This document shows positions 6,632-17,062 of a stretch of DNA of 64,000 nucleotides, piece by piece. The translations under genes and the position numbers were made by a program. Each line of letters opens with the position of its first letter. Positions within the stretch are counted from its first letter, which is position 1. The notes beneath the pieces were generated by a model that saw nothing but the letters and a program-made list of their open reading frames with translations, did not search any database and was not told the DNA's origin. The stretch comes from Planctomycetota bacterium (lineage in GTDB: Bacteria > Planctomycetota > Phycisphaerae > Phycisphaerales > UBA1924), in contig JAUZRR010000021.1 of NCBI GenBank assembly GCA_030950285.1, positions 1 through 64,000 on the forward strand, in the 5' to 3' direction.

Positions 6632-9034
6632 GTGTATCCCGTGCCTGCCTCCTTATTTGAACCAGACCGCCCCCCGCGTTCGCTCAAAGGCTGCACGCTC
6701 GTGCGCGTCGCCGTCGAGCGGGGCATCGAACGGGCCGGCACACTTCGAGACTGGAACGCGCTGACCTATCTGGTCGAGCCCGACCCGGGCACATCGCCCA
6801 TCGAGCGGGGGGAACTCGTCACCGTCCCCCTGGGCAAGGGCGACACCCCGACCCGGGGCTTTGTTGTCGAGGTGGGAGGCCCGGAGCTGGCAGGAGACAT
6901 CGCCGCCGACGCGCTCAAACCGATCCTGAGCCGCACCGGCGCCCGCGTCCCCGGGACGCTCATCGAGCTCGGCTGCTGGCTGGCCGAGTACTACGTCTGC
7001 CCCCTGGGCATGGCGATGGCGACCATGGTCCCTGCCGCAGTCAAAGCCGGGACCGGCACCCGCCGCGTTCGGCTTCTCGAGCGGCCCTCCCCCACGCCCG
7101 ACCTCGCCGATCTCACCCCCAAGGTCCGGGAGGTCTGGACGAGAATCATCGAGCTCGAGTCGGACACTTTCCCGATGGCTGCACGCGATCTGGCGGACGC
7201 GGTCGGTGCAAAGACCGTTCGAGAGATCAACCGCCTCCTTGCCCTCGGAGGCCTCGAACAGATCGAGCGCGAGATCGTCCGCGTGCGCGGCGAAGCACCG
7301 CACCTGCCCGCCCCCGCGCCGCCGGCACACCCGGTCCGCCTCACCGAGCATCAGCAGCGTGCGATCGAAGGCATCACCCCCACCCTCGGCTCGTTCGCAA
7401 CCCACCTGCTCTTCGGCGTCACCGGCTCGGGCAAAACCGAGGTCTACATCCGACTCATCGAACGGGTCCTGGCAGCGGGCAAGTCGGCGATCGTGCTCGT
7501 CCCCGAGATCTCGCTGACCCCGCAGACCGGGGCGCGTTTTGTCGCACGGTTTGCCAAGGCAGGCGTCGCGGTGCTGCACTCGGGGCTCACCTCGGCCGAG
7601 CGGCACCGCGAGTGGAAACGCGCCGCGTCGGGCGAAGCGAGGGTCGTCGTCGGTGCGCGCTCGGCGGTGTTTGCCCCGCTCTGCGATGTCGGCATCATCG
7701 TCGTGGACGAAGAGCACGACACCTCGTACAAACAGGACCAGCTCCCCCGGTACAACGCCCGCGATGCCGCGATCGTGCGGGCGCGGATCGAAGCATGCCC
7801 GGCGGTCCTCGGCTCGGCGACCCCGAGCCTCGAAGCCTGGGCCAACGCCGCGGGGCCGCGCCCGCGCTGGTCGCTCTGGAAACTCCCCCTCCGGGCAACC
7901 GGCGCCGCGATGCCCCGGGTCGAGATCGTCAACATGCTCGAGCTCAGCCGCCCGGCAAAGGGCAAGAAACCGCCGCCGCCGGACCGGGTGCCCCAGCTCA
8001 GCCCCCGCCTCCGCACGGCCCTGCGCACCACGCTCGAAAGACAGGAGCAGGCGATCATTCTCCTCAACCGCCGCGGCTATTCGCACTATCTCTGCTGCCG
8101 AAACCGGACCTGCGGCTGGGTCCTGGAGTGCGACCAGTGCGACGCAAGACTGGTCATCCACACCGGGCGCGACCTGCCCCGGGGCGCGGTCGTCCGTTGC
8201 CATCACTGCCTGGCCGAGCAGATCGTCCCCCACCGCTGCCCGGGGTGCGACAGCCCGCTGCTCCGGCTGGGTGCGGGGACCCAGCGGGTCGAGGAGGAAC
8301 TCGAACGGGTCTTTGCGGCCGACCGTGTTGGCGCGCAGTGTGCGCTGGTCGAGGGCGAAACCCTCGCCCGGATCGATAGCGACACGATGCGCTCCGGGCG
8401 GGACTTCTTCCGCGCCCTCTCGGCGTTTGCCGCCGGGCGATTCCGGGTGCTGCTGGGGACGCAGATGCTGGCAAAGGGGCACGACTTCCCGAACGTCTCG
8501 CTGGTCGGGGTGCTGTGCGCCGACGCGGCGTTGTCGATGCCCGACTTCCGAGCGGCCGAGCGGACCTTTCAACTTGTCAGCCAGGTCGCCGGCAGGGCCG
8601 GGCGGGGGTCGAGCCCGGGGACGGTGATCGTGCAGGCGTTCGAGCCCGATGCCCCGGCCGTCCGGCTGGCGGCGGCGCACGACTACGAGAAGTTTGCCAA
8701 CGCCGAGCTGATCGAACGCCGGGACGCCTCCCTGCCCCCCGCCCGCCGTCTGGCGCGGGTGGTCTGCCGGGATCGGGACTTCGACCGCGCCCGCGACGCA
8801 GCCGACCGGATCGCGACCCAGCTCCGCGAGACCATCCCCGACGCGCGCTCGGAGGTGCTCGGCCCTTCCCCCTGCGCCATCGCCCGCATCGGCGGCTACT
8901 ACCGGTTCGAGATTCTGCTGCTCGCCCCCACCGCGAGGATGGTCCAGAACGCGCTGCAATCGCTGCGCGAACGCGGGCTGCTGCGGAGCGATGCGCGGAC
9001 CGCGGTGGACGTGGACCCGGTGTCACTCATGTAA
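6632..9034 (+). CDS. priA: primosomal protein N' (replication restart helicase PriA)
   Basis: The product is a 3'-5' DNA helicase that reloads the replisome at stalled forks. From the GTG at 6632 it has 800 residues; GTG at 6641 and 6701 are alternative starts, and the conserved N-terminal DNA-binding domain starts only after about residue 24. Visible are the Walker A GVTGSGKTE (near residue 262), the DEEH box VVDEEHD (near 358), the PriA motif SATPSLEAW, four Cys pairs of the zinc-binding insertion (CCRNRTC, CDQC, CHHC, CPGC at about 488-547) and helicase motifs V/VI (GTQMLAKGHDFPNV, QVAGRAGRG). The length is within the family range. Confidence 0.95.
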   Translation: MYPVPASLFEPDRPPRSLKGCTLVRVAVERGIERAGTLRDWNALTYLVEPDPGTSPIERGELVTVPLGKGDTPTRGFVVEVGGPELAGDIAADALKPILSRTGARVPGTLIELGCWLAEYYVCPLGMAMATMVPAAVKAGTGTRRVRLLERPSPTPDLADLTPKVREVWTRIIELESDTFPMAARDLADAVGAKTVREINRLLALGGLEQIEREIVRVRGEAPHLPAPAPPAHPVRLTEHQQRAIEGITPTLGSFATHLLFGVTGSGKTEVYIRLIERVLAAGKSAIVLVPEISLTPQTGARFVARFAKAGVAVLHSGLTSAERHREWKRAASGEARVVVGARSAVFAPLCDVGIIVVDEEHDTSYKQDQLPRYNARDAAIVRARIEACPAVLGSATPSLEAWANAAGPRPRWSLWKLPLRATGAAMPRVEIVNMLELSRPAKGKKPPPPDRVPQLSPRLRTALRTTLERQEQAIILLNRRGYSHYLCCRNRTCGWVLECDQCDARLVIHTGRDLPRGAVVRCHHCLAEQIVPHRCPGCDSPLLRLGAGTQRVEEELERVFAADRVGAQCALVEGETLARIDSDTMRSGRDFFRALSAFAAGRFRVLLGTQMLAKGHDFPNVSLVGVLCADAALSMPDFRAAERTFQLVSQVAGRAGRGSSPGTVIVQAFEPDAPAVRLAAAHDYEKFANAELIERRDASLPPARRLARVVCRDRDFDRARDAADRIATQLRETIPDARSEVLGPSPCAIARIGGYYRFEILLLAPTARMVQNALQSLRERGLLRSDARTAVDVDPVSLM

Positions 9035-9104
9035 ATCACCATGCGGGTTTGGTCGCGGCGACTTGATGGAGGCCGCTCGGGACCGAAGCCCCCTCGACGC
9101 GTGG

Positions 9105-9180
9105 CCCCTCGCTCGCGCGAGGGGCTCTACCTGCAAGTGCGATGCACACAGAGATTCGAGCCCCTCGCGCGAGCGAGGGG
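9105..9180. repeat. paired REP-like palindrome, copy A
   Basis: Two 20-base palindromes in opposite orientation (9105-9124 and 9161-9180, CCCCTCGCTCGCGCGAGGGG and its near reverse complement) are separated by 36 bases. On the minus strand the left arm is preceded by GTAG. The element lies between priA and the aminotransferase gene. Four more copies lie at 11528-11603, 18535-18664, 20169-20263 and 29656-29727. Confidence 0.85.
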
Positions 9181-9237
9181 ACAACACCCGAGCACGCGCA
9201 GAAACGCAACGATGCAGAACGCTCTATGCTCCGAGCA

Positions 9238-10116
9238 ATGCTCGTCTCCCTCAACGGCCAACTCGTCCCCGCAGCACGCGCACACGTCAGCGTCTTCGAT
9301 CGCGGCTTCCTCTTCGGCGACGGCGTCTACGAAGGAATCCGCGTCTTTGACGGCTTGGTCCGCCACCTCGACGACCACTGCGCCCGCCTCCAGCAAGGGC
9401 TTGACGAAGCCGGGATCACGTGGGACGCGAAACAACTTCACGACCTGTGCCCTGCCCTGCTGGACGCCAACAATCTCCGCGACGCCTTTCTCTACTGGCA
9501 AGTCACCCGGGGCACGCCCAAGCCCGACCACCCCGTCCGCGCCCGCATCGCCGAAGCCGATATCGAGCCGACGGTCTTTGGATATTGCCTGCCGACACCC
9601 GGCGTCGAAACGCTCACCGAGCCGACCGAGTGCAGCGGGCACACCATCCGCGACGACCGCTGGCACAAAGGGCACGTCAAGAGTGTCTCACTGATGGCGA
9701 ACGTCATCGCGGCAATGGACGCAGCCCGCGCCGGCGCGGACGAAGCGCTCTTTCTCCGCGACGGCATGCTCTCGGAGTCCTGCTCGACAAATGTGTTCGT
9801 CGCCCTCCCAGCCGCCGACGGCAGCACCGCCCTCGTCACGCCGCCGGTCGGTGATGTCTCGATCCTCTCGGGGGTGACACGCAAAGTCCTGCTCGAAATC
9901 TGCCCCGAAGTCCAGGTCCGCATGGTCGCCGAAGCCGAGCTGCACCACGCCAACGAGATCTTTCTCGTCGGCACCATGACCACCGTCCGCAGCGTGACGA
10001 TGCTCAACGGCAATCCCGTCGGCACCGGCAGAATCGGCCCGCTCGCCCGGCACGTGCTCGATCGGTACACCGCCCACATCCGCGCGCAGCTCGCCGCCCG
10101 AAGCACGCCGCGATGA
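9238..10116 (+). CDS. class IV aminotransferase, D-amino-acid transaminase-like
   Basis: The start is ATG at 9238 (MLVSLNGQLVPAARAHVSVF); an open extension to 9142 is translated repeat DNA. The 292-residue protein is a fold-type IV PLP enzyme: FDRGFLFGDGVYEGIRV near residue 22, the catalytic lysine in GHVKSVSLMANV near 148, the cofactor glutamate in LSESCSTNVFV, and TPPVGDVSILSGVTR towards the C-terminus. The lysine context (K-S-x-x-L-x-x-N) resembles D-amino-acid transaminase more than branched-chain transaminase; aminodeoxychorismate lyase is a less likely alternative. It overlaps murD by ATGA. D-glutamate made by such an enzyme is the substrate of MurD, which fits a joint role in peptidoglycan synthesis. 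Confidence 0.82.
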   Translation: MLVSLNGQLVPAARAHVSVFDRGFLFGDGVYEGIRVFDGLVRHLDDHCARLQQGLDEAGITWDAKQLHDLCPALLDANNLRDAFLYWQVTRGTPKPDHPVRARIAEADIEPTVFGYCLPTPGVETLTEPTECSGHTIRDDRWHKGHVKSVSLMANVIAAMDAARAGADEALFLRDGMLSESCSTNVFVALPAADGSTALVTPPVGDVSILSGVTRKVLLEICPEVQVRMVAEAELHHANEIFLVGTMTTVRSVTMLNGNPVGTGRIGPLARHVLDRYTAHIRAQLAARSTPR

Positions 10117-11447
10117 CCTTCGACCCAACAAAAAAGCGCGTCACCGTGATGGGGCTGGGCCGATTCGGAGGCGGCGTCGGCGTCGCCCGCTGGCTCGCAG
10201 CCCAGCACGCCGACGTGCTGGTGACCGACCTGCAACCGGCCGAGAAACTCACCGACTCGATCGCGTCCCTCGACGATCTCGCCAGCGCCGGCCGCGTCAC
10301 CCTGCGGCTCGGCGAGCACCGCGAAAGGGACTTCACCAGCTGCGATGCGCTCGTCGTCAACCCGGCGGTGCCCAAGCCCTGGGACAACCCGTACATCCGT
10401 GCGGCCCGAGAAGGCGGGGCGCTCGTCACCACCGAGATCGGGCTGCTCGTCGAGCAACTCGCCGGGTCGGACGAGGGAAGACGCCGCGTCATCGGCGTCA
10501 CCGGATCGGCGGGAAAGAGCACCACCGCGTCGATGATCGCCCATGCGCTTCGCGCCCTCGACCACCCGGTCCACCTCGGCGGCAACATCGGCGGCTCGCT
10601 GCTCGAGAGCCTCGACCGCATCGCGCCCGCCGACCGGGTCGTCCTCGAACTCTCCAGCGCCATGCTGCACTGGCTCGGCAACTGGTCGCCCGGTGTTGCG
10701 GTGGTCACCAATCTCTCGCCCAACCATCTCGACTGGCACGGCTCGCTCGCGCACTACACGGCTTGCAAGCACAGCATCACCGCGCACCAACAACCCGGCG
10801 ACACGGCAGTGCTCGGCGCTTCACTCACCGACTGGCCGACGCCGCAGGCAGGTGCCCCCCACCGGCTCGCACCGCACGACCGCGTCGAGGGGCTCGCGGT
10901 TCCCGGGTTGCACAACGCCCAAAACGCCGCCCTCGCCCGCGCAGCCGTCGACTGCCTCGGCATCACCGCTTCGCGCGCGCAGATCGACGACGCGCTGCGT
11001 TCTTTTGCCGGGCTCCCGCACCGTCTTTGCTTTCTTGGCAAGCGTAAAAACGTCTGCTATTACGATGATTCCAAGTCCACCACGCCGCAAGCGACGCTCC
11101 TGGCGCTCGACGCCTTCGAGGCTCGCGACGGGCTCGCCCGTGTCCACCTCATCGCCGGCGGCTACGACAAGGGCTCCGACCTGACCCCGATCGCGTTCCG
11201 CGCGGGCGGGCTTGCCGGGCTTTATTGCATCGGCGCAACCGGCCGTGGACTCGCGGCTGCTGCGCCCGCCAACGCCCACGACTGCGCCACGCTCGACAGC
11301 GCGATGGCACAGATCGCGGCGCGCGCACAGCCCGGCGACATTGTGCTGCTCAGCCCCGGCTGCGCGTCGTGGGACCAGTTCAACAACTTCGAGCAGCGCG
11401 GGCGGGCCTTCGCCGCGTTGGCCGGATTGCCCGGGAGCGATCTGTGA
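10113..11447 (+). CDS. murD: UDP-N-acetylmuramoylalanine--D-glutamate ligase
   Basis: The 444-residue cytoplasmic enzyme adds D-glutamate to UDP-MurNAc-L-Ala with ATP. The N-terminal Rossmann-like domain starts VTVMGLGRFGGGVGVAR; the ATP loop is GVTGSAGKST at residues 128-137; NLSPNHLDWHG is the Mur ligase signature; the C-terminal domain has YYDDSKSTTPQAT and LLSPGCASWDQFNNFEQRG, the latter characteristic of MurD. The start overlaps the stop of the aminotransferase gene (ATGA), indicating translational coupling. No other mur gene is adjacent, so this lies outside a standard dcw cluster. Confidence 0.95.
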   Translation: MTFDPTKKRVTVMGLGRFGGGVGVARWLAAQHADVLVTDLQPAEKLTDSIASLDDLASAGRVTLRLGEHRERDFTSCDALVVNPAVPKPWDNPYIRAAREGGALVTTEIGLLVEQLAGSDEGRRRVIGVTGSAGKSTTASMIAHALRALDHPVHLGGNIGGSLLESLDRIAPADRVVLELSSAMLHWLGNWSPGVAVVTNLSPNHLDWHGSLAHYTACKHSITAHQQPGDTAVLGASLTDWPTPQAGAPHRLAPHDRVEGLAVPGLHNAQNAALARAAVDCLGITASRAQIDDALRSFAGLPHRLCFLGKRKNVCYYDDSKSTTPQATLLALDAFEARDGLARVHLIAGGYDKGSDLTPIAFRAGGLAGLYCIGATGRGLAAAAPANAHDCATLDSAMAQIAARAQPGDIVLLSPGCASWDQFNNFEQRGRAFAALAGLPGSDL

Positions 11448-11449
11448 CC

Positions 11450-12460
11450 ATGCACACCCCACCGCGGGCGCAGCCGTCGGGATGCGTTGCGTCCTTGCGT
11501 TTCTTTAGGATTGCCAGTTCGCGGTGTCCCCTTGCTTGCGCAAGGGGCTCTGTGTGGAAACGCCGCATAATCAGGAAAAGGAGCCCCTCGCGCAAGCGAG
11601 GGGGCATCGTGGTCCTCCTCACGCTGCCGGGCTTGTTGGGACCACTCGGCGGCTGCGCACAACCAACCACGAAACCTCCACCGCGAGTTCCGGCACATAC
11701 TCCCGCCAAACCCGCAACCGCACCCCAAGCCCCCCTCCAAGCCGCCCCGCCCCAAGCACACACCCCCCCCGCCGCCTGGATCGAGATTCAGCCCGGCGTG
11801 CGCATCAACCTGTCGGAACGACTCGTCGAGTTTGACGCGGCCGTCGCGGTCGATTGCCATCAGCCCCAGACGCCCGACGTCTATCTCGAGGTGCTCTGCT
11901 GCACTCCCGACACCCGCGAGCACGAGGCGCTGGTGGTGACGCGGGCGCGACCTTCAACTGTTCACGCGGCGTTGCTCGCCATAGGTGCGACGCCCGGCGC
12001 ACCGGGATCGTGGCGTGCAGCGGACGGCAAGGCGGTCCCCGTGCCGCCGCGAGGCACGGGGGTGCGCGTCACGTTCCTGCTCGACACGCCCGGCGGAAGA
12101 ACGCAGGAGATCGACCCGGCGACCTGGGTTGTGCAGAAAGGAACCGGGCAGGCGCTGCGTGAGGTTGACCCCGACACCGGCTGGGTCTTTGCCGGCAGCC
12201 GCATCCGCCGGTTTCGCGGGCAGGATGTCTACGACGCCGACGGTACGGGGCAGCTCATCGGGCTGCACACCTTCGGCAGCGAAACGCTCGCCTGGACCCG
12301 CGTCGAAAGCCCCGACGCGACGCTGCAAGAACCGCTGTGGCTCGCCAACAACGCGCTCATGCCGCCGATCGGCACGCCCGTGACCGTGCGACTCGCGGTG
12401 CTCGGGGGTGAGCCGATACCCGGCACCCCCACACGCAGCGCCCCCACACTCAACGATTGA
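11450..12460 (+). CDS. YdjY-type predicted lipoprotein, N-terminus altered by a repeat
   Basis: From the ATG at 11450 (3 bases after murD) the protein has 336 residues. A hydrophobic segment and lipobox (LLGPLGGC) appear only near residue 70, preceded by about 28 residues that are simply translated repeat copy B. A GTG at 11609 just before the hydrophobic stretch may be the present start. The globular part (WIEIQPGVRINLSERLVEFD ... YLEVLCCTPDTREHEALVV ... HAALLAIGATPGAPG) matches the YdjY-like family of exported proteins, of unknown function and frequent in planctomycetes. The 3' end overlaps the convergent htrA gene by 11 bases. Confidence 0.65.
   Translation: MHTPPRAQPSGCVASLRFFRIASSRCPLACARGSVWKRRIIRKRSPSRKRGGIVVLLTLPGLLGPLGGCAQPTTKPPPRVPAHTPAKPATAPQAPLQAAPPQAHTPPAAWIEIQPGVRINLSERLVEFDAAVAVDCHQPQTPDVYLEVLCCTPDTREHEALVVTRARPSTVHAALLAIGATPGAPGSWRAADGKAVPVPPRGTGVRVTFLLDTPGGRTQEIDPATWVVQKGTGQALREVDPDTGWVFAGSRIRRFRGQDVYDADGTGQLIGLHTFGSETLAWTRVESPDATLQEPLWLANNALMPPIGTPVTVRLAVLGGEPIPGTPTRSAPTLND
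11528..11603. repeat. paired REP-like palindrome, copy B
   Basis: The arms are at 11528-11547 and 11584-11603. The left arm reads CCCCTTG...CAAGGGG where other copies have CCCCTCG...CGAGGGG: both sides of the stem changed together, which keeps the hairpin. The copy lies in the 5' part of the lipoprotein gene frame. Confidence 0.85.
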
Positions 12461-13877
12461 TCCGGAGCTTCATGGTCTTCCGCTGCGTTTCGCCGGTGTC
12501 AAGATCGAGGTCTTCGACCACAACCTCGACCTCGCGTCCCACCAGGAGCCCGGCTTCGGCAAACTCCGCGGTCATCTCGCCGATGGTGCGGACGCTCTTG
12601 CCGTTGACCTGTGCGATCCGTTGCCCGCTCGAAAAGCCCATCTCCAACGCAGGAGAGTTGGGAAACACCCACGACATGATGGGACGGGCGCTGGGCTCGA
12701 CGCTGCGCCCCTGCCCGAACTGCAACCCGAGCCTGCCCAGTTCGCCGAGCACGCTCGACCCGACGGTGACCGCCTCGCCCGCCTGGGCGAGCACCGGGCT
12801 GAGGACAAACTCGTCGCCATCGCGCCAGACGCTGATGTCGATCTTCTCGCCCGGCTGCACCGTGCTGATGAGCGACCGCAGCACACCGACGCCGGTGATC
12901 TGCTGCCCGTCGATCGCGGTGATGACATCGCCCGACTGCATCCCCGCCAGATCGGCCGGGCCGCCGTCGCTGACCCCCGGCACCAGCACGCCGTAGCCGT
13001 TGTACCCGGCCCGCAGCGCGTCCCCCGAGCGTCGCGGCAGGCTCACGCCCAGGAACCCGCGGCGGACCTCGCCGTGGTCGATCAGCTGCGTCACCACCGA
13101 TTCGATCACCGCCAGCGGGATCGCAAAGCTGATCCCCGCCGACTGGCCTTCGGTCGTGCCTTCTGAATCGCTCCCGGTGGCGATCGCGACGTTCATCCCG
13201 ATCAGCTGGCCGTAAACGTTCACCAGCGGCCCGCCGGAGTTGCCCGGGTTGACCGCCGCGTCGGTCTGGATGAAGTTGGTGTACCCAGACGAAGCCGCGA
13301 CCGCACCGGCCGGCTCGCGTCCGAGGCCGGAGATTATCCCCTCACTCATCGAAAACTTGAACCCGAAGGGAGACCCGAACGCGAAGACCCGCTCGCCTTG
13401 CCTGGGGTGCCCGTCCGTCGCCCGGACCACGGGGATCAGCCCGTCAACATCCGGCAGACGGAGCACCGCGATATCGGTCAAAGGGTCCGCCCCGACCAGT
13501 TCGGCTTCGAACAGCCTCCCGTCGTGCAGCTGCACGCGGATACGCTCGGCCCCACGCAGCACGTGCGAGTTGGTCACGATGTGCCCGTCGGTGTCAAACA
13601 GCCAGCCCGAGCCCGACGAACTGGCGAACCTCGTCCGGTTCTCAACCCGGACGTCGATATGGGCCACCGACGGCGCGACCGACTCGGCGATCCGCCGCAC
13701 CGCCTGGTCGATGCGGATGAGAATGTCGTCGTCACCCAGCGCCTGCCGCGCGAGGGTCACCCGCGCCGAGGTCTGGGCAAACTCGACCCGCCGGACCATC
13801 GACGGTGCGGCAAACAACGCGACCATCGTCGCGACCAGCACCAGAAACGCGGGGCCCCAATCGGTAAACTTTCGCAT
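12450..13877 (-). CDS. HtrA/Deg-type periplasmic serine protease with two PDZ domains
   Basis: The start is ATG at 13877, after GGAGGAGA; the longer frame upstream runs through panB. The 475-residue protein has an uncleaved-looking N-terminal hydrophobic segment (FLVLVATMVALFAAP, residues 11-25), so it is probably membrane-anchored with a periplasmic body. The trypsin-like domain shows the triad His105 (TNSHVL), Asp135 (LTDIAVLR) and Ser214 (NPGNSGGPL). Two PDZ domains follow, about residues 275-360 (RRGFLGVSL, GGPADLAGMQSGDVI) and 385-475 (NSPALEMGFSSGQRI). It should degrade or refold misfolded envelope proteins. Confidence 0.92.
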   Translation of the reverse strand: MRKFTDWGPAFLVLVATMVALFAAPSMVRRVEFAQTSARVTLARQALGDDDILIRIDQAVRRIAESVAPSVAHIDVRVENRTRFASSSGSGWLFDTDGHIVTNSHVLRGAERIRVQLHDGRLFEAELVGADPLTDIAVLRLPDVDGLIPVVRATDGHPRQGERVFAFGSPFGFKFSMSEGIISGLGREPAGAVAASSGYTNFIQTDAAVNPGNSGGPLVNVYGQLIGMNVAIATGSDSEGTTEGQSAGISFAIPLAVIESVVTQLIDHGEVRRGFLGVSLPRRSGDALRAGYNGYGVLVPGVSDGGPADLAGMQSGDVITAIDGQQITGVGVLRSLISTVQPGEKIDISVWRDGDEFVLSPVLAQAGEAVTVGSSVLGELGRLGLQFGQGRSVEPSARPIMSWVFPNSPALEMGFSSGQRIAQVNGKSVRTIGEMTAEFAEAGLLVGREVEVVVEDLDLDTGETQRKTMKLRINR

Positions 13878-13914
13878 GTGCTGTCTCCTCCGTGTGTCCC
13901 GGCGGGGTCCGAGA

Positions 13915-14952
13915 TTATTCGATCGGCCGTTGCCCATCGGCGCGCCCCGTCTGATCCATCGGCTCGCTCGCGGGCCCGTCCCCACCCTTCCCCCCACCAC
14001 CCCCACCATCCCCACCATCCCCACCATCCCCACCATCCCCACCATCCCCGACCGATTCGTCGGTTGGACGGCTCTGGATGCCCAAACGTTCCGCCTCGCC
14101 CTCGTCCATGACGTACCGGCGGCCTCCGATATCGCGTTCCCCCACGCGACGGACCCACGTCGAGGCCGCCTCACGCACCGCTGAGCCCAGCTCGGCCACC
14201 GCCTGGGCAAACCGCGGCGGGCTGTCGGTCATCCCCAACAAATCCTGCACCACCAGCACCTGCCCGTGGCACGCGGGCCCCGCCCCGATCCCGATCAAAG
14301 GCACCGTCGTCGCGGCCATGATCGCGGCCGTCACCTCGTCGGGCACCGCCTCGACCAGCAGCAGCACCGCCCCGGCGCGCTCGAGCGCCACCGCGTCGGC
14401 GACCACCCGCCTCGCATCGGCGGCGGTCCGACCCGCGATGCGGTAGCCCCCCGAGACCGCGACGGTCTGCGGCCGACACCCGACGTGCCCGCACACCGGG
14501 ACCCCCGCCCGCGTCAGCCGCTCGACCGTCGTCGCAAACGACGCGTCGGCTTCCAGCTTCACCACGTCGGCGAGCCCCTCGGTCATAAAGCGTGCGGCGT
14601 TTCGGACCGCCTGCTCGTCGCTCTCGTGGTAGCTCCCAAACGGCATATCCGCCATGACCAGCGTCCGGGGGGCGCCGCGTTTGACCGCGGCGGTCAGCGC
14701 GATCGCAAGCTCGAGCGGCATGTCGGTCGTCCGCGCAAACCCCAGCACCATCTCGGCAGCCGTGTCGCCGACCAGGAGCACGTGCACCCCCCCCCGCTCA
14801 AGCCAGCGCGCCGTGGTCGCGTCGTAGGCCGTCAGACAGGCAAAGGGCACCCCCCGCCCCGCCATCGAACGGATCGTTCGCAGCGTGACAGGCTTTCGGT
14901 CGTCGGGCTCGACGAGAGGTCGATCGCCCTTGTTCGGTGGAGAAATGCTCAC
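13915..14952 (-). CDS. panB: 3-methyl-2-oxobutanoate hydroxymethyltransferase
   Basis: PanB transfers a hydroxymethyl group to 2-oxoisovalerate, giving ketopantoate for pantothenate and CoA. The best start is GTG at 14952 (VSISPPNKGD), giving 345 residues; the frame remains open far upstream but there it lies over the ABC-F gene. Diagnostic blocks are LTAYDATTARWLERGGVHVL, LVGDTAAEMVLGF, MADMPFGSYHES, VKLEAD, GHVGCRPQ and IGIGAGPACHGQVLV. The C-terminus is extended by a tail of Gly-Asp repeats from a 9-base microsatellite, not part of the enzyme fold. No panC is adjacent. Confidence 0.92.
   Translation of the reverse strand: MSISPPNKGDRPLVEPDDRKPVTLRTIRSMAGRGVPFACLTAYDATTARWLERGGVHVLLVGDTAAEMVLGFARTTDMPLELAIALTAAVKRGAPRTLVMADMPFGSYHESDEQAVRNAARFMTEGLADVVKLEADASFATTVERLTRAGVPVCGHVGCRPQTVAVSGGYRIAGRTAADARRVVADAVALERAGAVLLLVEAVPDEVTAAIMAATTVPLIGIGAGPACHGQVLVVQDLLGMTDSPPRFAQAVAELGSAVREAASTWVRRVGERDIGGRRYVMDEGEAERLGIQSRPTDESVGDGGDGGDGGDGGDGGGGGGKGGDGPASEPMDQTGRADGQRPIE
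13991..14050. repeat. 9-base microsatellite inside the 3' end of panB
   Basis: About five exact copies of CCCCACCAT plus degenerate units (CCCCCACCA) follow one another; on the minus strand they encode Gly-Asp-Gly repeats of the PanB tail. Because the unit is three codons, copy-number change would not shift the frame. Confidence 0.85.
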
Positions 14953-15036
14953 GCGGGCAGTGTAGGGGGAGACCGGCCCGACCACCGGCCCGCCCCAAGA
15001 CCACGCGCACACCGCCCCGGCACCTACCATCGCCCC

Positions 15037-17004
<1,968 letters not shown>

Positions 17005-17062
17005 CACGCCGCGCCCGCTCGCGGCAACCCCGCCTTCACGTACGACGAGAGAATCACCACTG

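Noticed and set aside
6653-8959. 768-codon minus-strand open frame over priA
   Set aside because: priA motifs are complete on the plus strand; the antisense frame shows no domain and arises from GC-rich third positions.
9105-9180. Paired palindromes considered as rho-independent terminators
   Set aside because: There is no U tract, the two hairpins are mirrored, and the same pair recurs at five sites in different gene contexts, so they are better seen as repeats; they may still affect transcript ends.
14266-15036. Upstream extension of the ABC-F frame
   Set aside because: It is antisense to panB; the ABC-F N-terminus is at the ATG at 15037.
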